NCBI GenBank assembly: GCA_964473525.1
Contig: CAYYPK010000004.1
Coordinates: 248,001-312,000 of the forward strand
Reading direction: 5' to 3'
Source: GCA-2687025 sp964473525
Lineage (GTDB): Bacteria; Poribacteria; WGA-4E; GCA-2687025
DNA: 64,000 nucleotides
Shown here: positions 1 through 8,517 of the stretch, one piece after another
Position numbering within the stretch: the stretch's first letter is position 1
Layout: each line of letters begins with the position of its first letter
Program-made: the position numbers and the translations under genes
The notes under the pieces: model-generated
What the model was told of the DNA's origin: nothing
The model's input: the letters and a program-made list of their open reading frames with translations, nothing else
Databases searched by the model: none

Positions 1-381
1 GTGGATGTGGATGAAGCCGCCTTTCCCGCGAACCGTCATGAAGTTCTCGTGGATCGACAGCCCGTTCACGTCCGAGTTGATGTACCGCTTCGCGAGACCG
101 ACCCACGACGGGTGGTCGATGAGCTTCTCGAAGACCGGGCCGGCGGTGATGATGTTCTGGAAGTTGACACCGTTCTCGACGTTGTACGTGTGGGTCTGGA
201 CGTTCCCGATCCATCGCCCCTGGCGATTTGCCTCGACGCCGTCCCCCCAGGGCTGCTCGACGTACTCCGCGTGGGCGTCGGCCCAGCGGTTCATCTCGCC
301 GATATCGGCTGGATCGACCGCCTGCTTGAGATGCAGGTAACCGTGTAGGTCGAACAGATAGTCGCGCACGTCTCCGCTCAT
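1..381 (-). CDS. Phytanoyl-CoA dioxygenase family protein (N-terminal part, cut by window edge)
   Basis: This open frame runs off the left edge, so only the first 127 residues are present, starting at an ATG at 379-381. The N-terminus (DYLFDLHGYLHLKQAVDP, then an EMNRW helix, GRWIGN, and a late GLSIHENFMTVRGKGG stretch) is typical of the PhyH family of Fe(II)/2-oxoglutarate dioxygenases. The GGFIHIH segment at the cut lies near where the first metal ligands are expected; the remaining ligands are outside the window. PhyH paralogues are abundant in Poribacteria and usually act on unknown small molecules. It shares the minus strand with the sugar-catabolic genes upstream of it. Substrate is unknown. 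Confidence 0.8.
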   Translation of the reverse strand, partial: MSGDVRDYLFDLHGYLHLKQAVDPADIGEMNRWADAHAEYVEQPWGDGVEANRQGRWIGNVQTHTYNVENGVNFQNIITAGPVFEKLIDHPSWVGLAKRYINSDVNGLSIHENFMTVRGKGGFIHIH

Positions 382-497
382 GGAAGGTTCCCCGGGGTGC
401 ATCACGGCTCGTGGGCATCACGCCGTGCGTCCGAGGATACCAAGGTCCGCTACGCCCGTCGTCATAGCCGGGGTGGCGATGGCACGCGCGGCGTGGA

Positions 498-1622
498 TCA
501 GGCCTGCAAAGCCGCCAGGCAGTCCCAATCCTCGAACGCGGAGAACGCGCGCGCGATGCCGTCGGGATTCTGGTGCAGGAACAGCTGCCGGGCGAGGAAG
601 CGTATCAAGGCGCTACGGTAGTCTTCATGCAGTTGCGCGCGTGAGTAGTCCGTCACGCCGTGACCGCGTAACGCCTCGAGGTAGCTGTCGAGCACCTCAC
701 GCTCGATCTGCTGACGGTGGCTCTCCGCCAGCGGATGCACCAGAATCAGTGGCAGATCTGACGTTGGGTTGCCGATCTCGTACAGTTGCCAGTCCAGAAG
801 AACCGTGGTGTCCTCGGACTCGTCGCGCGGGAACAGGTAGTTGCCACAACTGGCGTCGCCGTGGGTCAGCGTCTCCCGGGCCGTTGGGGCGAAGTGGCGC
901 ATGAGCTTGTCCCACACTCCGTCCTCCACGATCCGCCTGACGACTTGCTTCCGCTCAGGAGTCAGGGCAGAAGCCGCCTCGCGGTAGACGTAGTCCATCC
1001 GACCGTGGGACCGGTCAAGCGCTCGCACCTCTGGCGGCTCAGCGATGTCGCGTAGCCTTGGGTGGTCCCACCACGCGGCGTGCAGTCGAGCCACGGCGCC
1101 GGCCATCTGCTTGAAGGTGTTCGTTGGCGTGGGCTGTGCGATGTCCCACCAACGCATGTGTGTTGGTTCGAGGTCGTCCAAGAGAAAGTGCGCGGCGCCG
1201 GAACTGTCGTCGAACTGCGCGTCGTAGCATGCGATCACCGGCAGTCGAGGCGGACGCTCATCCCGGGCGCTTCTCGCCTCAGTGTACGAGACGACGGGAA
1301 GATCCGTCGCGGCAGCTACCGTGCGATAGAACGCGACCTCCCTGCGCTCCATCGCCATCAGACGCGGGCTAGTCTCGCCGTGGATGCTGGCCCGGCAGCA
1401 CTTCAGGAACAGTCGACGAGACAGCGCGGGTCGCGCGTCCGGTGTGTACCTGACCGCCAGCCGAGCGGCGCTTGTTCGCTCCTCAATCGTCCGCGCGTCC
1501 CCATGCGGCTGCGCCGCCACCTCCGCGACGCCGCCAGCGCGTAGGTGACCAGCGCCTCTGAGGATTGTCGTCAGGCGATCGGCGGTAACGTCGCTTGCGG
1601 ATGTCACGAGGCGCTGGTTCAT
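498..1622 (-). CDS. Aminoglycoside/choline-kinase-like phosphotransferase (EcKinase-type)
   Basis: The 374-residue protein has a eukaryotic-like kinase fold of the APH/ecdysteroid-kinase type. The Brenner catalytic motif is visible as THGDASCGNYLF, followed about 20 residues later by the metal-binding LLDWQ. The C-terminal helical part (SDLPLIL, then FLARQLFLHQNP) also matches this group. I chose the ATG at 1622 rather than the upstream 1673 because a GAAGGG ribosome site sits just before it. Such kinases phosphorylate hydroxyl groups on small molecules; the substrate cannot be read from sequence. It lies 110 bp downstream of the GH4 gene on the same strand and may belong to that sugar operon. 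Confidence 0.75.
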   Translation of the reverse strand: MNQRLVTSASDVTADRLTTILRGAGHLRAGGVAEVAAQPHGDARTIEERTSAARLAVRYTPDARPALSRRLFLKCCRASIHGETSPRLMAMERREVAFYRTVAAATDLPVVSYTEARSARDERPPRLPVIACYDAQFDDSSGAAHFLLDDLEPTHMRWWDIAQPTPTNTFKQMAGAVARLHAAWWDHPRLRDIAEPPEVRALDRSHGRMDYVYREAASALTPERKQVVRRIVEDGVWDKLMRHFAPTARETLTHGDASCGNYLFPRDESEDTTVLLDWQLYEIGNPTSDLPLILVHPLAESHRQQIEREVLDSYLEALRGHGVTDYSRAQLHEDYRSALIRFLARQLFLHQNPDGIARAFSAFEDWDCLAALQA

Positions 1623-1733
1623 GGGTCGCCCTTCTGGGTTGCGATGTGCCCAGCAGACCACAGCGGACGCCACAACACGCGTCCCCTCGAACCAGATCCC
1701 GGATGCACGGATGCAGTGGCGCGCGCTGCCGGG

Positions 1734-3044
1734 CTAACTGACCCACGGCAGGTACGCCGCCTGAGCTTCCGTGAGCTCGTCCGCCAGCGCGGTGGCTGTC
1801 GCGACGGAGTCCACCGCGCCATCGAGCATCAGCGCCTGAATGAACTTGTCCCGACTGCCCTCCAACGCCGCTTCGACGACGGTCTCGACCCACAGGAACC
1901 GCGTCGCGAGTGTCCCGGCGACGCCCGCTGACAGCGGCTTCAGCATCAACGGGCGGAGACCTCCGCCGTCAACCACGGCGGGCGACTCAATGACGGCGTC
2001 CGCAGGCAGGTTGGCCACCTGACCCGTGTTCGGCAGGTTCGCGGAGAACACGCGCGGTATGCCATTGCGCAGGCAGTGGATGATTTCGAGGACGCGCTCG
2101 TGCTCGCCGCTGAACCGGGCGAAGTGGTCGTCGCCGAGCGGGTCTGGAGAGTGCGCCTGCTCCGTCATGCGGGCGTACGTCCGGTCGCCGCCTGAGATGG
2201 TGCCCTCGAAGCTGTACACGTCCGTCCCGAGCGTCTTTCCGTAGTAGGCGCCCTCGCCAAGCGTGCGGGGGAAGAACTCCGTGACGTGCCTGTCCAACAC
2301 CGCCGGGAACGCCCCGAAGAGGCGCGTGAGCTCCCACGTGAACGGGTCGCTAAGGTCGTCTAGCGGCGCGCCCTTTAGCCTCTCCTCAGCCACTTCCACG
2401 AGCCGTGGCATGAGATCGCGCCCCTCTGCGCGCGCCTCGACGAACCACGTCAGATGGTTGATGCCGATCGCCGTGTAGTCGAGGTCGTCGCGCGTGACTC
2501 CCAACGCCTCGGCAACGTAATGCGCGACGTGGAAGACGCCGTGGCACAGCCCAACCACCTCGGCGCCGGTCGCTTTGCGGATGGCGCGGCAGACGGCCGC
2601 CATCGGGTTGCCGTAGTTGAAGAAGAGAGCGTCCGGCGCGAGATCCAGGACGTCCTCGGCGACCCCCACCATCGCGGGTATCATCCGCATCGCCCGCGAC
2701 GTGCCGCCCGGCCCCACCGTGTCACCCACGGGCTGGAAGATGCCGTGCTTGCGCGGGATGAGCACGTCTTGTTCCCAGGCTCGGCGGCCGCCAACGCCGA
2801 CGGTGCAGACGACCGCTGTTGCGCCGGGCAGCACGTCTCGCCTGTCAACGGAGGCGGAAAGCCCGATGTCGGGTCGCCGCGCGGTGATCATCTTTCGTGT
2901 CAGCCGCTCAGCGACCTCAAGCGCCGCGGGGTCAACGTCGACCAGGGCGACATCGGCTTCCATATCGCGCTGCAACAGGTCCGCGACGAGTCCCTGAGCG
3001 AACGACGCGCTGCCCGCGCCGACAAGGACGATCTTCTCTCGCAT
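1734..3044 (-). CDS. Glycoside hydrolase family 4 (alpha-galactosidase/alpha-glucosidase/galacturonidase type)
   Basis: The 436-residue length is normal for GH4, the family that cleaves glycosides by an NAD+- and Mn2+-dependent oxidation/elimination mechanism. The Rossmann start (IVLVGAGSASFAQGL), the NYGNPM motif, the metal-ligand CHG segment and GINHLTWF are all present and in family order. The GINHLTWF variant is nearer to the MelA/LplD branch than to 6-phospho-glucosidases, so an unphosphorylated hexoside or uronide substrate is more likely. A GGAAGG site precedes the ATG by 8 nt. It follows the SIS isomerase and PfkB kinase genes on the same strand, forming a sugar-degradation operon. 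Confidence 0.88.
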   Translation of the reverse strand: MREKIVLVGAGSASFAQGLVADLLQRDMEADVALVDVDPAALEVAERLTRKMITARRPDIGLSASVDRRDVLPGATAVVCTVGVGGRRAWEQDVLIPRKHGIFQPVGDTVGPGGTSRAMRMIPAMVGVAEDVLDLAPDALFFNYGNPMAAVCRAIRKATGAEVVGLCHGVFHVAHYVAEALGVTRDDLDYTAIGINHLTWFVEARAEGRDLMPRLVEVAEERLKGAPLDDLSDPFTWELTRLFGAFPAVLDRHVTEFFPRTLGEGAYYGKTLGTDVYSFEGTISGGDRTYARMTEQAHSPDPLGDDHFARFSGEHERVLEIIHCLRNGIPRVFSANLPNTGQVANLPADAVIESPAVVDGGGLRPLMLKPLSAGVAGTLATRFLWVETVVEAALEGSRDKFIQALMLDGAVDSVATATALADELTEAQAAYLPWVS

Positions 3045-3082
3045 GTCGCTGCCTTCCGTTCTGTGCAGTTAGGCGCGGCCGT

Positions 3083-4108
3083 CTACAGGCCACCTTCGCT
3101 CTCGATGATATAGGGGCAGTACAGGAACGCGTCGCAGTCGACGCCGCGCAGGCGCGCGAGGCGCTCCGCCGCCAATTGCGCGGGCATGATATCTACGAGG
3201 AACTGCCACCCGTCCGGCATGTCTGGAACGTCCGCCACGAGATCCGCAGTCTCGTCCGACGCGTCGGCGCCCATGAGCAGCACCTTTACGCCGAGGCTTC
3301 GCAGATCGCGAACCAGGGCTATATCCTCATTGCGCAGCGTCGTCGGGTCGAGCCACAGTCCTACGCGCAGAGCGTCCGTGACGACCTCTTGCGGGCCGTG
3401 CCGGAACGACCCCGTGCCGAGGGCAGTCGCTGGCGCCTTCGCCGCCTCCTCCCACATGAGCCGCGCTTCGTACGCGCTGGACCGGCTTCCGCCGCGCGCG
3501 AGGAAATAGGTCGGAGCGTCCGCATCGAACCACGCGCTGTCCTCGATTCGCGAGCGCCACTCCGGGAGCATGCCTCGGGCCGCTTCGAGCCCGGCGGCGA
3601 TTCCGTCCGTCACGTCAGCGCCGTGTCCCGCGACCAATCCGCCCACGAGCGTCAGGGCCGAGTACATCGTCACGGAGACCTGGTGATCGTACGCGGCTTC
3701 GAGTCGGAGAGTGACATCGGCCTCCTCTGCGAGGGGGCTGTCCGGTGTGTTCGTGACGGCGATGATCCTCGTGCCAGCGGCGCGCGCCTTGGGCAGCGCA
3801 TCCACAATCTCCACGCTCCTGCCGCTGCGTGACAGAGCGATAAGCGTCGCGTTCGGTGGAAACGGCGCGTAGTGCACGAGTTCCGACGCGTCTACGAGCC
3901 GGCAGGGAATAACAGCGGCGTCGAAGCGCCCCTGCACGGCCATCCCCGCATGCCAACTGCTCCCGATGCCGGTCACGAACACGTGGTCGCTCTCACGCGC
4001 TATTCGAGCCGCGTCGCGCAACGCTGCGGCGCCGTCGCCTAGCGTGTGCGCCAGGGATCCGAGCAGTTCGTCCGGCTGCCGCAGGATGTCTCCTAGGAGC
4101 TTCGTCAT
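3083..4108 (-). CDS. SIS-domain sugar isomerase (GlmS isomerase-domain/AgaS-like)
   Basis: This 341-residue cytoplasmic protein has two tandem sugar-isomerase (SIS) domains, roughly residues 30-170 and 195-325. The first has the phosphosugar-binding pattern VTGIGSSWHAG and the ALSRSGRS loop followed by VTNTPDSPLA, both hallmarks of GlmS/AgaS/FrlB proteins. The glutamine amidotransferase domain of GlmS is absent. Likely role: isomerisation, deamination or deglycation of a phosphorylated amino sugar. A GAGGAG site lies upstream of the ATG. The gene sits 34 bp downstream of the PfkB kinase and 38 bp before the GH4 gene, so phosphorylation by the kinase and conversion by this enzyme could be consecutive steps. 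Confidence 0.82.
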   Translation of the reverse strand: MTKLLGDILRQPDELLGSLAHTLGDGAAALRDAARIARESDHVFVTGIGSSWHAGMAVQGRFDAAVIPCRLVDASELVHYAPFPPNATLIALSRSGRSVEIVDALPKARAAGTRIIAVTNTPDSPLAEEADVTLRLEAAYDHQVSVTMYSALTLVGGLVAGHGADVTDGIAAGLEAARGMLPEWRSRIEDSAWFDADAPTYFLARGGSRSSAYEARLMWEEAAKAPATALGTGSFRHGPQEVVTDALRVGLWLDPTTLRNEDIALVRDLRSLGVKVLLMGADASDETADLVADVPDMPDGWQFLVDIMPAQLAAERLARLRGVDCDAFLYCPYIIESEGGL

Positions 4109-4142
4109 CTAGTTCTCCTCAGCCGTCGTCTCGGCAGATGGA

Positions 4143-5075
4143 TCAGCTAACGTCCTCAACCAACTGTCCGCGAAATCCGCCCGCTTCCGCCAAGCTTGCC
4201 CGCCCGCACCGATGGGCGAGGCGTAGGCAGTCCATGGTGTCCCATCCCAACATCCATCCGCGTAGGAAGCCAGCGTCGAAGCAATCGCCAGCGCCGATGG
4301 AATCCACGACCTCGTCCGAGGGAGCGGGGATCACACCGCCCAGCTCTGTGACGGTTTCGACATGGAATGCGGTGGCGCCGTCGGCTCCCTGCTTCACGAC
4401 GACGAGGCATCCGTGCGCCGCCAGCTGACGCCCTGCGGCAGCGACATCCGATACGCCAGCGATGGCGCACGCCTCGGCGGCGTTCGGCAGGAACACGTCG
4501 ACAAGCGGCAGGATGTCTGCCACGCCGTCCCAACGCTCCGCCGGATCCCAGTTCGTGTCGAGAGATGTCGTGACGCCAGCTTCTCGACAGCGCGTCAGCC
4601 ACAACGGCCACGAATCCCGCAACGAGGGCAGTAGGAAATAGCTCGCGATGTGCCAGTGACGCGCGCTCGCCAGCAGGTCGTCGGTCAGGTGCTCGGGCCG
4701 GGTCGCGTCGATGGTTCCCGGCACGGTGAGGATACCCCGGTCCCCGTCCTGCTTCACGAGCGCGACGCCCAGACCCGTCGGGGTGTCGTCGGTTCGCACA
4801 ACGCGTTCCGCGCAGACGCCGACCTCAGCTAGCCGCGTCGCCGCGAAGTCTCCGAACGTGTCGTTCCCCAGGGCGCCGATGACGCCCGCGCGGGCGCCAA
4901 GATTCGCCAATTGCGCGGCGCATATCGTCGCGGAACCACCGAGCTCCATCAGGTAGTCGTCGACCAGTTGCTCCGCCTGCCCAAACCGTGGGGTCACATC
5001 CCCCGTCAGGACGAGGTCGACACAGAGATCGGCCACACTGAGGACGTCCAGCCGCCTGTCGTGTCCTTGGCGCAT
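4143..5075 (-). CDS. PfkB family carbohydrate kinase
   Basis: The 310-residue protein is a ribokinase-fold sugar kinase. The N-terminal substrate loop (ELGGSATICAAQLANLG) and the C-terminal signature with its catalytic aspartate (DSIGAGDCFDAGFL) are both clear, and LGNDTFG and VKQGADGA occur at the expected places. The substrate may be a ketose, fructose-6-phosphate-like sugar or 2-keto-3-deoxygluconate; sequence alone does not decide. It is the first gene of the minus-strand operon PfkB, SIS isomerase, GH4, kinase. An AGGAGA site lies 11 nt before the ATG. The start faces the divergent nitroreductase gene across about 160 bp that should carry both promoters. Confidence 0.85.
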   Translation of the reverse strand: MRQGHDRRLDVLSVADLCVDLVLTGDVTPRFGQAEQLVDDYLMELGGSATICAAQLANLGARAGVIGALGNDTFGDFAATRLAEVGVCAERVVRTDDTPTGLGVALVKQDGDRGILTVPGTIDATRPEHLTDDLLASARHWHIASYFLLPSLRDSWPLWLTRCREAGVTTSLDTNWDPAERWDGVADILPLVDVFLPNAAEACAIAGVSDVAAAGRQLAAHGCLVVVKQGADGATAFHVETVTELGGVIPAPSDEVVDSIGAGDCFDAGFLRGWMLGWDTMDCLRLAHRCGRASLAEAGGFRGQLVEDVS

Positions 5076-5234
5076 CTGGTGACGAGTCTCCTAGACGGCG
5101 CGGGACACGCCGTTCGCGCACCCACGATAGCCAGGACGGCATGCGCGAACAAGCGTGGTAGGTACCCAGCGCATCGCCTGCTATCAATGCAACAACGGTC
5201 GACCCCAGAACACACGGCAAGCAGGAGCATCGCG

Positions 5235-5738
5235 ATGGACGCCATCACCTGCCTCACGACGCGACGGAGCGTGCGGCAATACGAGGACAGAGCCATACCG
5301 CGCGAGACGCTGATCGAGATAGTCGACGCCGCCCGGCTGGCTCCCAGCGCGACGAACCGGCAACCGTGGGAGTTCGTCATCGTGACGGAGCAGCGCGCTC
5401 TACAGGCGCTGGCGGATATGACGGACTACGGTAAGCACATTGCGACCGCTACGGCGTGCATTGTCGTGCTCTGCAAGGATGTCATGTTCTACGTCGAAGA
5501 CGGCAGCGCCGCCACGACCAACATACTGCACGCCGCGTGGGCGCATGGTCTTGGCACTTGCTGGGTCTCCGGCGACAAGCGTCCGTACGCGGACGAAGTG
5601 CGTGCGTACCTCGGCGCCCCGGAAGGGCAACGCCTCGTCAGCCTCGTTCCCCTTGGCTACCCAGCCGAAGACGGAGGCCCAGATCGCGGCAAAGACAAGC
5701 GGACAGCCGACGACGTGATCCACTGGGAGCGGTTCTGA
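5235..5738 (+). CDS. Nitroreductase family FMN oxidoreductase
   Basis: The 167-residue protein begins with the nitroreductase N-terminus (CLTTRRSVRQYEDRAIP) followed by AARLAPSATNRQPWEFVIV, the FMN-binding pattern of the NfsB/FRP-like fold. The later NILHAAWAHGLGTCWVSGD and VSLVPLGYPAE segments complete the family signature. It is expected to be an FMN-dependent dimer reducing quinones or nitro compounds; the physiological substrate is unknown. I set the start at 5235 because AGGAG at 5223-5227 is well spaced; the longer open frame upstream lacks such a site. It is monocistronic, divergent from PfkB and convergent with the DUF4838 gene 9 bp away. Confidence 0.85.
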   Translation: MDAITCLTTRRSVRQYEDRAIPRETLIEIVDAARLAPSATNRQPWEFVIVTEQRALQALADMTDYGKHIATATACIVVLCKDVMFYVEDGSAATTNILHAAWAHGLGTCWVSGDKRPYADEVRAYLGAPEGQRLVSLVPLGYPAEDGGPDRGKDKRTADDVIHWERF

Positions 5739-5747
5739 GGCCGCAGG

Positions 5748-6692
5748 TCACGCCCGCAGGAGAGCCTCGCCGTATTCGCGGATAGGTGGCGGCCCGTGCA
5801 TCCGATCGTAGTCGGCGTCGAGGAACACGCCGAAGCTCGTCGCGGAGTCGAAGCCCAGCGAGGCGTAGAAGCGGGCGTCCTGCTGGATGACGTCCGCGTC
5901 AAACGGGATCTTCACGCTCGGGCGCTTCCAGTCCGAGAAACGCGACGCGTCCACCCAGTACTCGAGGATGTGCGCGTCCGTCATGTCGAACACGTCCACC
6001 AGTCGTCGCAGATTGTCGGCGTGTTCGACGTTCTTAGGGTCCGACGGGTCGTCCAGAGGGACGACGGAGTTCCGCATGATGGGCGCGTATTCGAGGAGCA
6101 AGCCGTCGACGGGCGCCACGCGCGTGGGCGGCTCGATGGCGTTGTAGTACGCCAGATAGCCCATCCTGGCCTCTGGTCGCGCCGCTGTGAGCGCGTCGGC
6201 GAGGGCGTTTGTGACGAGCAGGTTCTGGTCGCTCGCGGTGTAATCACGGCACGCTTCGCAGGCGCACCACGGCTTCGCGTCGTCCGCCCAGTAGTAGTGG
6301 CGACCCGTTGTCGAGGGCAGCATACGGGACAGTTCGACCGCTCTGCCGCCAGCGTAACGAAGCGCGTCCACGGACGATGGACACATATTCGCGTCAGGTG
6401 TCCGCTCGCCATTCTCGTCCATGCGAAACCACTCTGGCTGCGTGTCGAACATATCGCGAGGCAGCAACCACCACAGCGTGTGCATCTCGTATTCGATCTC
6501 GACGCCCGCCGCCTTCGCCGCGTCAAGACACGCCGTACCCTCGTCGCTGTTGATGAACTGCACGCACTCGTCCACGCCGCCGCTGATACCGAGGACGTTC
6601 AGAGAGCCCTCCGCCATTCGGTCGATCCACTGGACGGCGATGCCGTTGAGGTCGGTCGGTGTGAGGACGATACCGCGGCGTTTGAGGCTCAC
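5748..6692 (-). CDS. DUF4838-like family protein (probable glycoside-hydrolase-type TIM barrel)
   Basis: The 314-residue cytoplasmic protein resembles the DUF4838 group, thought to be related to GH20/GH67-type hydrolases. Visible family traits are MHTLWWLLPR, a PEWFRMDENGER loop, the YYWADDAKPWCACEACR segment with paired cysteines, and LLEYAPIMRNSVVPL. No signal peptide is seen. The start is a GTG preceded by CGGAG at suitable spacing. It stands alone on the minus strand within a carbohydrate-catabolism region, which supports but does not prove a glycan role. Residue-level catalytic assignment cannot be made here. Confidence 0.65.
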   Translation of the reverse strand: MSLKRRGIVLTPTDLNGIAVQWIDRMAEGSLNVLGISGGVDECVQFINSDEGTACLDAAKAAGVEIEYEMHTLWWLLPRDMFDTQPEWFRMDENGERTPDANMCPSSVDALRYAGGRAVELSRMLPSTTGRHYYWADDAKPWCACEACRDYTASDQNLLVTNALADALTAARPEARMGYLAYYNAIEPPTRVAPVDGLLLEYAPIMRNSVVPLDDPSDPKNVEHADNLRRLVDVFDMTDAHILEYWVDASRFSDWKRPSVKIPFDADVIQQDARFYASLGFDSATSFGVFLDADYDRMHGPPPIREYGEALLRA

Positions 6693-6738
6693 TGGTAGGC
6701 TCCGCGTCGATGACTGTGCTTGCTTGCGGCGTGGCTCT

Positions 6739-7188
6739 TCACTCAGGGGGCAGTAGGTCGCCGACCAGCAGGACTTCGATGCTGGGAAGCGACGGGAGAC
6801 GCCTGTCGTTCGTCAGGAAATGCGAGGCGCTGCCGCAAATTGCTGTCGCGAGTTGTATTGCGTCAGGGGTCCTCAGGCTGTGTTCCGCGCGCAACTGGGC
6901 CGCCGTCTCCGCAACAGCCTCGGATACTGGATGCACGTGGATCCCGCGCGTGTCCAGCAGCATCTGCCGGTAGCGACGCACGAGGCGCTCGTTGGCGTCC
7001 CGACTCGGGGCCACGAGAACCTCCAGAAGCGTCACCGTCGACGTGATGATACGGACGCTTCCCGCCGTCACGGCCGCGAAGAAGGGATCGAGCAGGGGAA
7101 GGTACGTCCGATGTTCCTCGAGGTAGTAGATGAACGGAGCGGTGTCCACGGCGACGGTCTGCGCGTCTAGCCCCTCTACCCATCCCAA
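6739..7188 (-). CDS. PIN-domain ribonuclease, VapC-type toxin
   Basis: This 149-residue protein is a PIN-fold RNase. The first acidic residue is in VAVDTAPFIYYLE, a central glutamate in TVTLLEVLV, the third acidic in LRTPDAIQLATA and the fourth in FLTNDRRLPSL, which are the usual four metal-coordinating positions. It starts at a TTG codon (7186-7188) that overlaps the end of the preceding antitoxin gene by 13 nt, so translation is probably coupled. The toxin would cleave tRNA or other RNA when freed from its partner. A later GTG in the same frame is an alternative start. Confidence 0.8.
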   Translation of the reverse strand: MGWVEGLDAQTVAVDTAPFIYYLEEHRTYLPLLDPFFAAVTAGSVRIITSTVTLLEVLVAPSRDANERLVRRYRQMLLDTRGIHVHPVSEAVAETAAQLRAEHSLRTPDAIQLATAICGSASHFLTNDRRLPSLPSIEVLLVGDLLPPE

Positions 7189-7394
7189 TCATCACGCTCC
7201 CGTCGCAGGTACTCCTCCGTGTCGATGGCGCGCCACATGTCTTTGCCGCATCCACGGAACTCCTGGATCGTGTGCGTCTTCGCAGAGCCATCCTCCGGCA
7301 AGACGGCGGACATGTCCTCGACCAGCCTTGCTCGCTCGCTCGTGGACAGCTCCTTAGCGAGGCGTAGAACTTCGTCGTATGTAGCTGTTGACAT
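7176..7394 (-). CDS. Antitoxin of the PIN toxin
   Basis: The 72-residue acidic protein lies directly upstream of the PIN toxin and overlaps it. The N-terminal region (ATYDEVLRLAKELSTSERARLVEDM) resembles the helical start of small antitoxins of the addiction-module/prevent-host-death type, and the C-terminus is charged, as expected for the toxin-binding tail. I chose the ATG at 7394; the in-frame extension upstream has no supporting ribosome site. Such antitoxins typically neutralise the toxin and repress their own promoter, which would lie in the 134 bp shared with the divergent oxidoreductase gene. Confidence 0.65.
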   Translation of the reverse strand: MSTATYDEVLRLAKELSTSERARLVEDMSAVLPEDGSAKTHTIQEFRGCGKDMWRAIDTEEYLRRERDDWDG

Positions 7395-7528
7395 GGGTCG
7401 CCTCCGATGGCCGGATGGTAGCACATGGAAGGGCGCCGCACGGCCTGTTACTTGCCTGACTTTCCGTCGCCGCCTATTCTAGCCGCGCGACGAAGACAGG
7501 CATGCCCGCTCCCGCAAGGAGAACTCCC

Positions 7529-8509
7529 GTGGACGTAGTACGCATAGGCTTTATCGGCGTCGGTGGCGTAGCCGGCGGACACCTGAACTACCTCAAAGAC
7601 TTCGAAGACGTAGAGCTTACCGCGCTGTGCGACATCAACGCGGACCTGCTCGCGCAACGCGCCGAGAACTTCGGCGTGGAAGACACCTATTCCGACTACA
7701 AGCAGATGCTCGACAAGGCGGAACTAGACGCCGTCTACGTGTGCGTCCCGCCATTTGCGCACGGGTCCATTGAAGAGGATGTCGTCGCCACAGGCACGCC
7801 CATCTTCATCGAGAAGCCGGTGCACCTCGACATGGAACCGGCGATCAAGAAGTACGAGACTATCCGCGACTCCGGCGTCATCAACGCCGTCGGATACTGC
7901 GTGCGGTACCTCGACACGGTAGCGACGCTCAAGGACCGCCTCGCTGACCACAAGGTCGAGATGGCGCTCGGTTACTACATGGGCGGCGCCCCCGGTGGCT
8001 GGTGGCAGCAGCGCGACAAGTCGGGAGGACAACTCGTCGAGCAGACGACGCACATTGTGGACACCGCGCTCTACGTCGTCGGCGACGTGAAGGCGGTCGG
8101 CGGCGGGTTCGTCACGCGGACGCCCATCAACGACACGTCCACCGTGGACAACATGAGCCAGGCGCACCTCTACTTCGAGAACGGAGCCATCGGGACGATC
8201 ACGTCCGCATGCTCGTTGTCGCAGGGCTTCAAGACCGGTCTCGACATCTTCGCCCGCGACCTCGTCGTCGAGTTCAACTACGGCGCCATGAAGATACGCG
8301 GGACCGACGACACGTTCGAGCAGGAAACCGGCAACAACATGTACGCCAGCGAAGGGCGCGCCTTCGTGGACGCCGTGAAGTCCGGCGACCCGTCGAGCAT
8401 CCTGTGTGACTACGGCGAGGGTCTGAAGACGCTCGAGGTCACGCTGCTCGCGTACGAGGCGTTCCAGCAGCAGACGGTCCTCGAAACCACGTTCAAGCCC
8501 AGCGAATAG
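7529..8509 (+). CDS. Gfo/Idh/MocA family NAD(P)-dependent oxidoreductase
   Basis: The 326-residue cytoplasmic enzyme opens with the dinucleotide-binding pattern RIGFIGVGGVAGGH, has the EKPVHLD motif of this family near residue 95, and a C-terminal alpha/beta substrate domain. These enzymes oxidise or reduce sugars and cyclitols such as inositol or uronates; the substrate is not decidable here. The start is a GTG at 7529, chosen because AAGGAG at 7516-7521 is ideally placed; the ATG at 7502 would put that site inside the gene. It is the first gene of a co-directional run with a sulfatase, an isomerase and a UxuA-like enzyme, suggesting stepwise degradation of a sulfated sugar. Confidence 0.88.
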   Translation: MDVVRIGFIGVGGVAGGHLNYLKDFEDVELTALCDINADLLAQRAENFGVEDTYSDYKQMLDKAELDAVYVCVPPFAHGSIEEDVVATGTPIFIEKPVHLDMEPAIKKYETIRDSGVINAVGYCVRYLDTVATLKDRLADHKVEMALGYYMGGAPGGWWQQRDKSGGQLVEQTTHIVDTALYVVGDVKAVGGGFVTRTPINDTSTVDNMSQAHLYFENGAIGTITSACSLSQGFKTGLDIFARDLVVEFNYGAMKIRGTDDTFEQETGNNMYASEGRAFVDAVKSGDPSSILCDYGEGLKTLEVTLLAYEAFQQQTVLETTFKPSE

Positions 8510-8517
8510 GCTGAGTG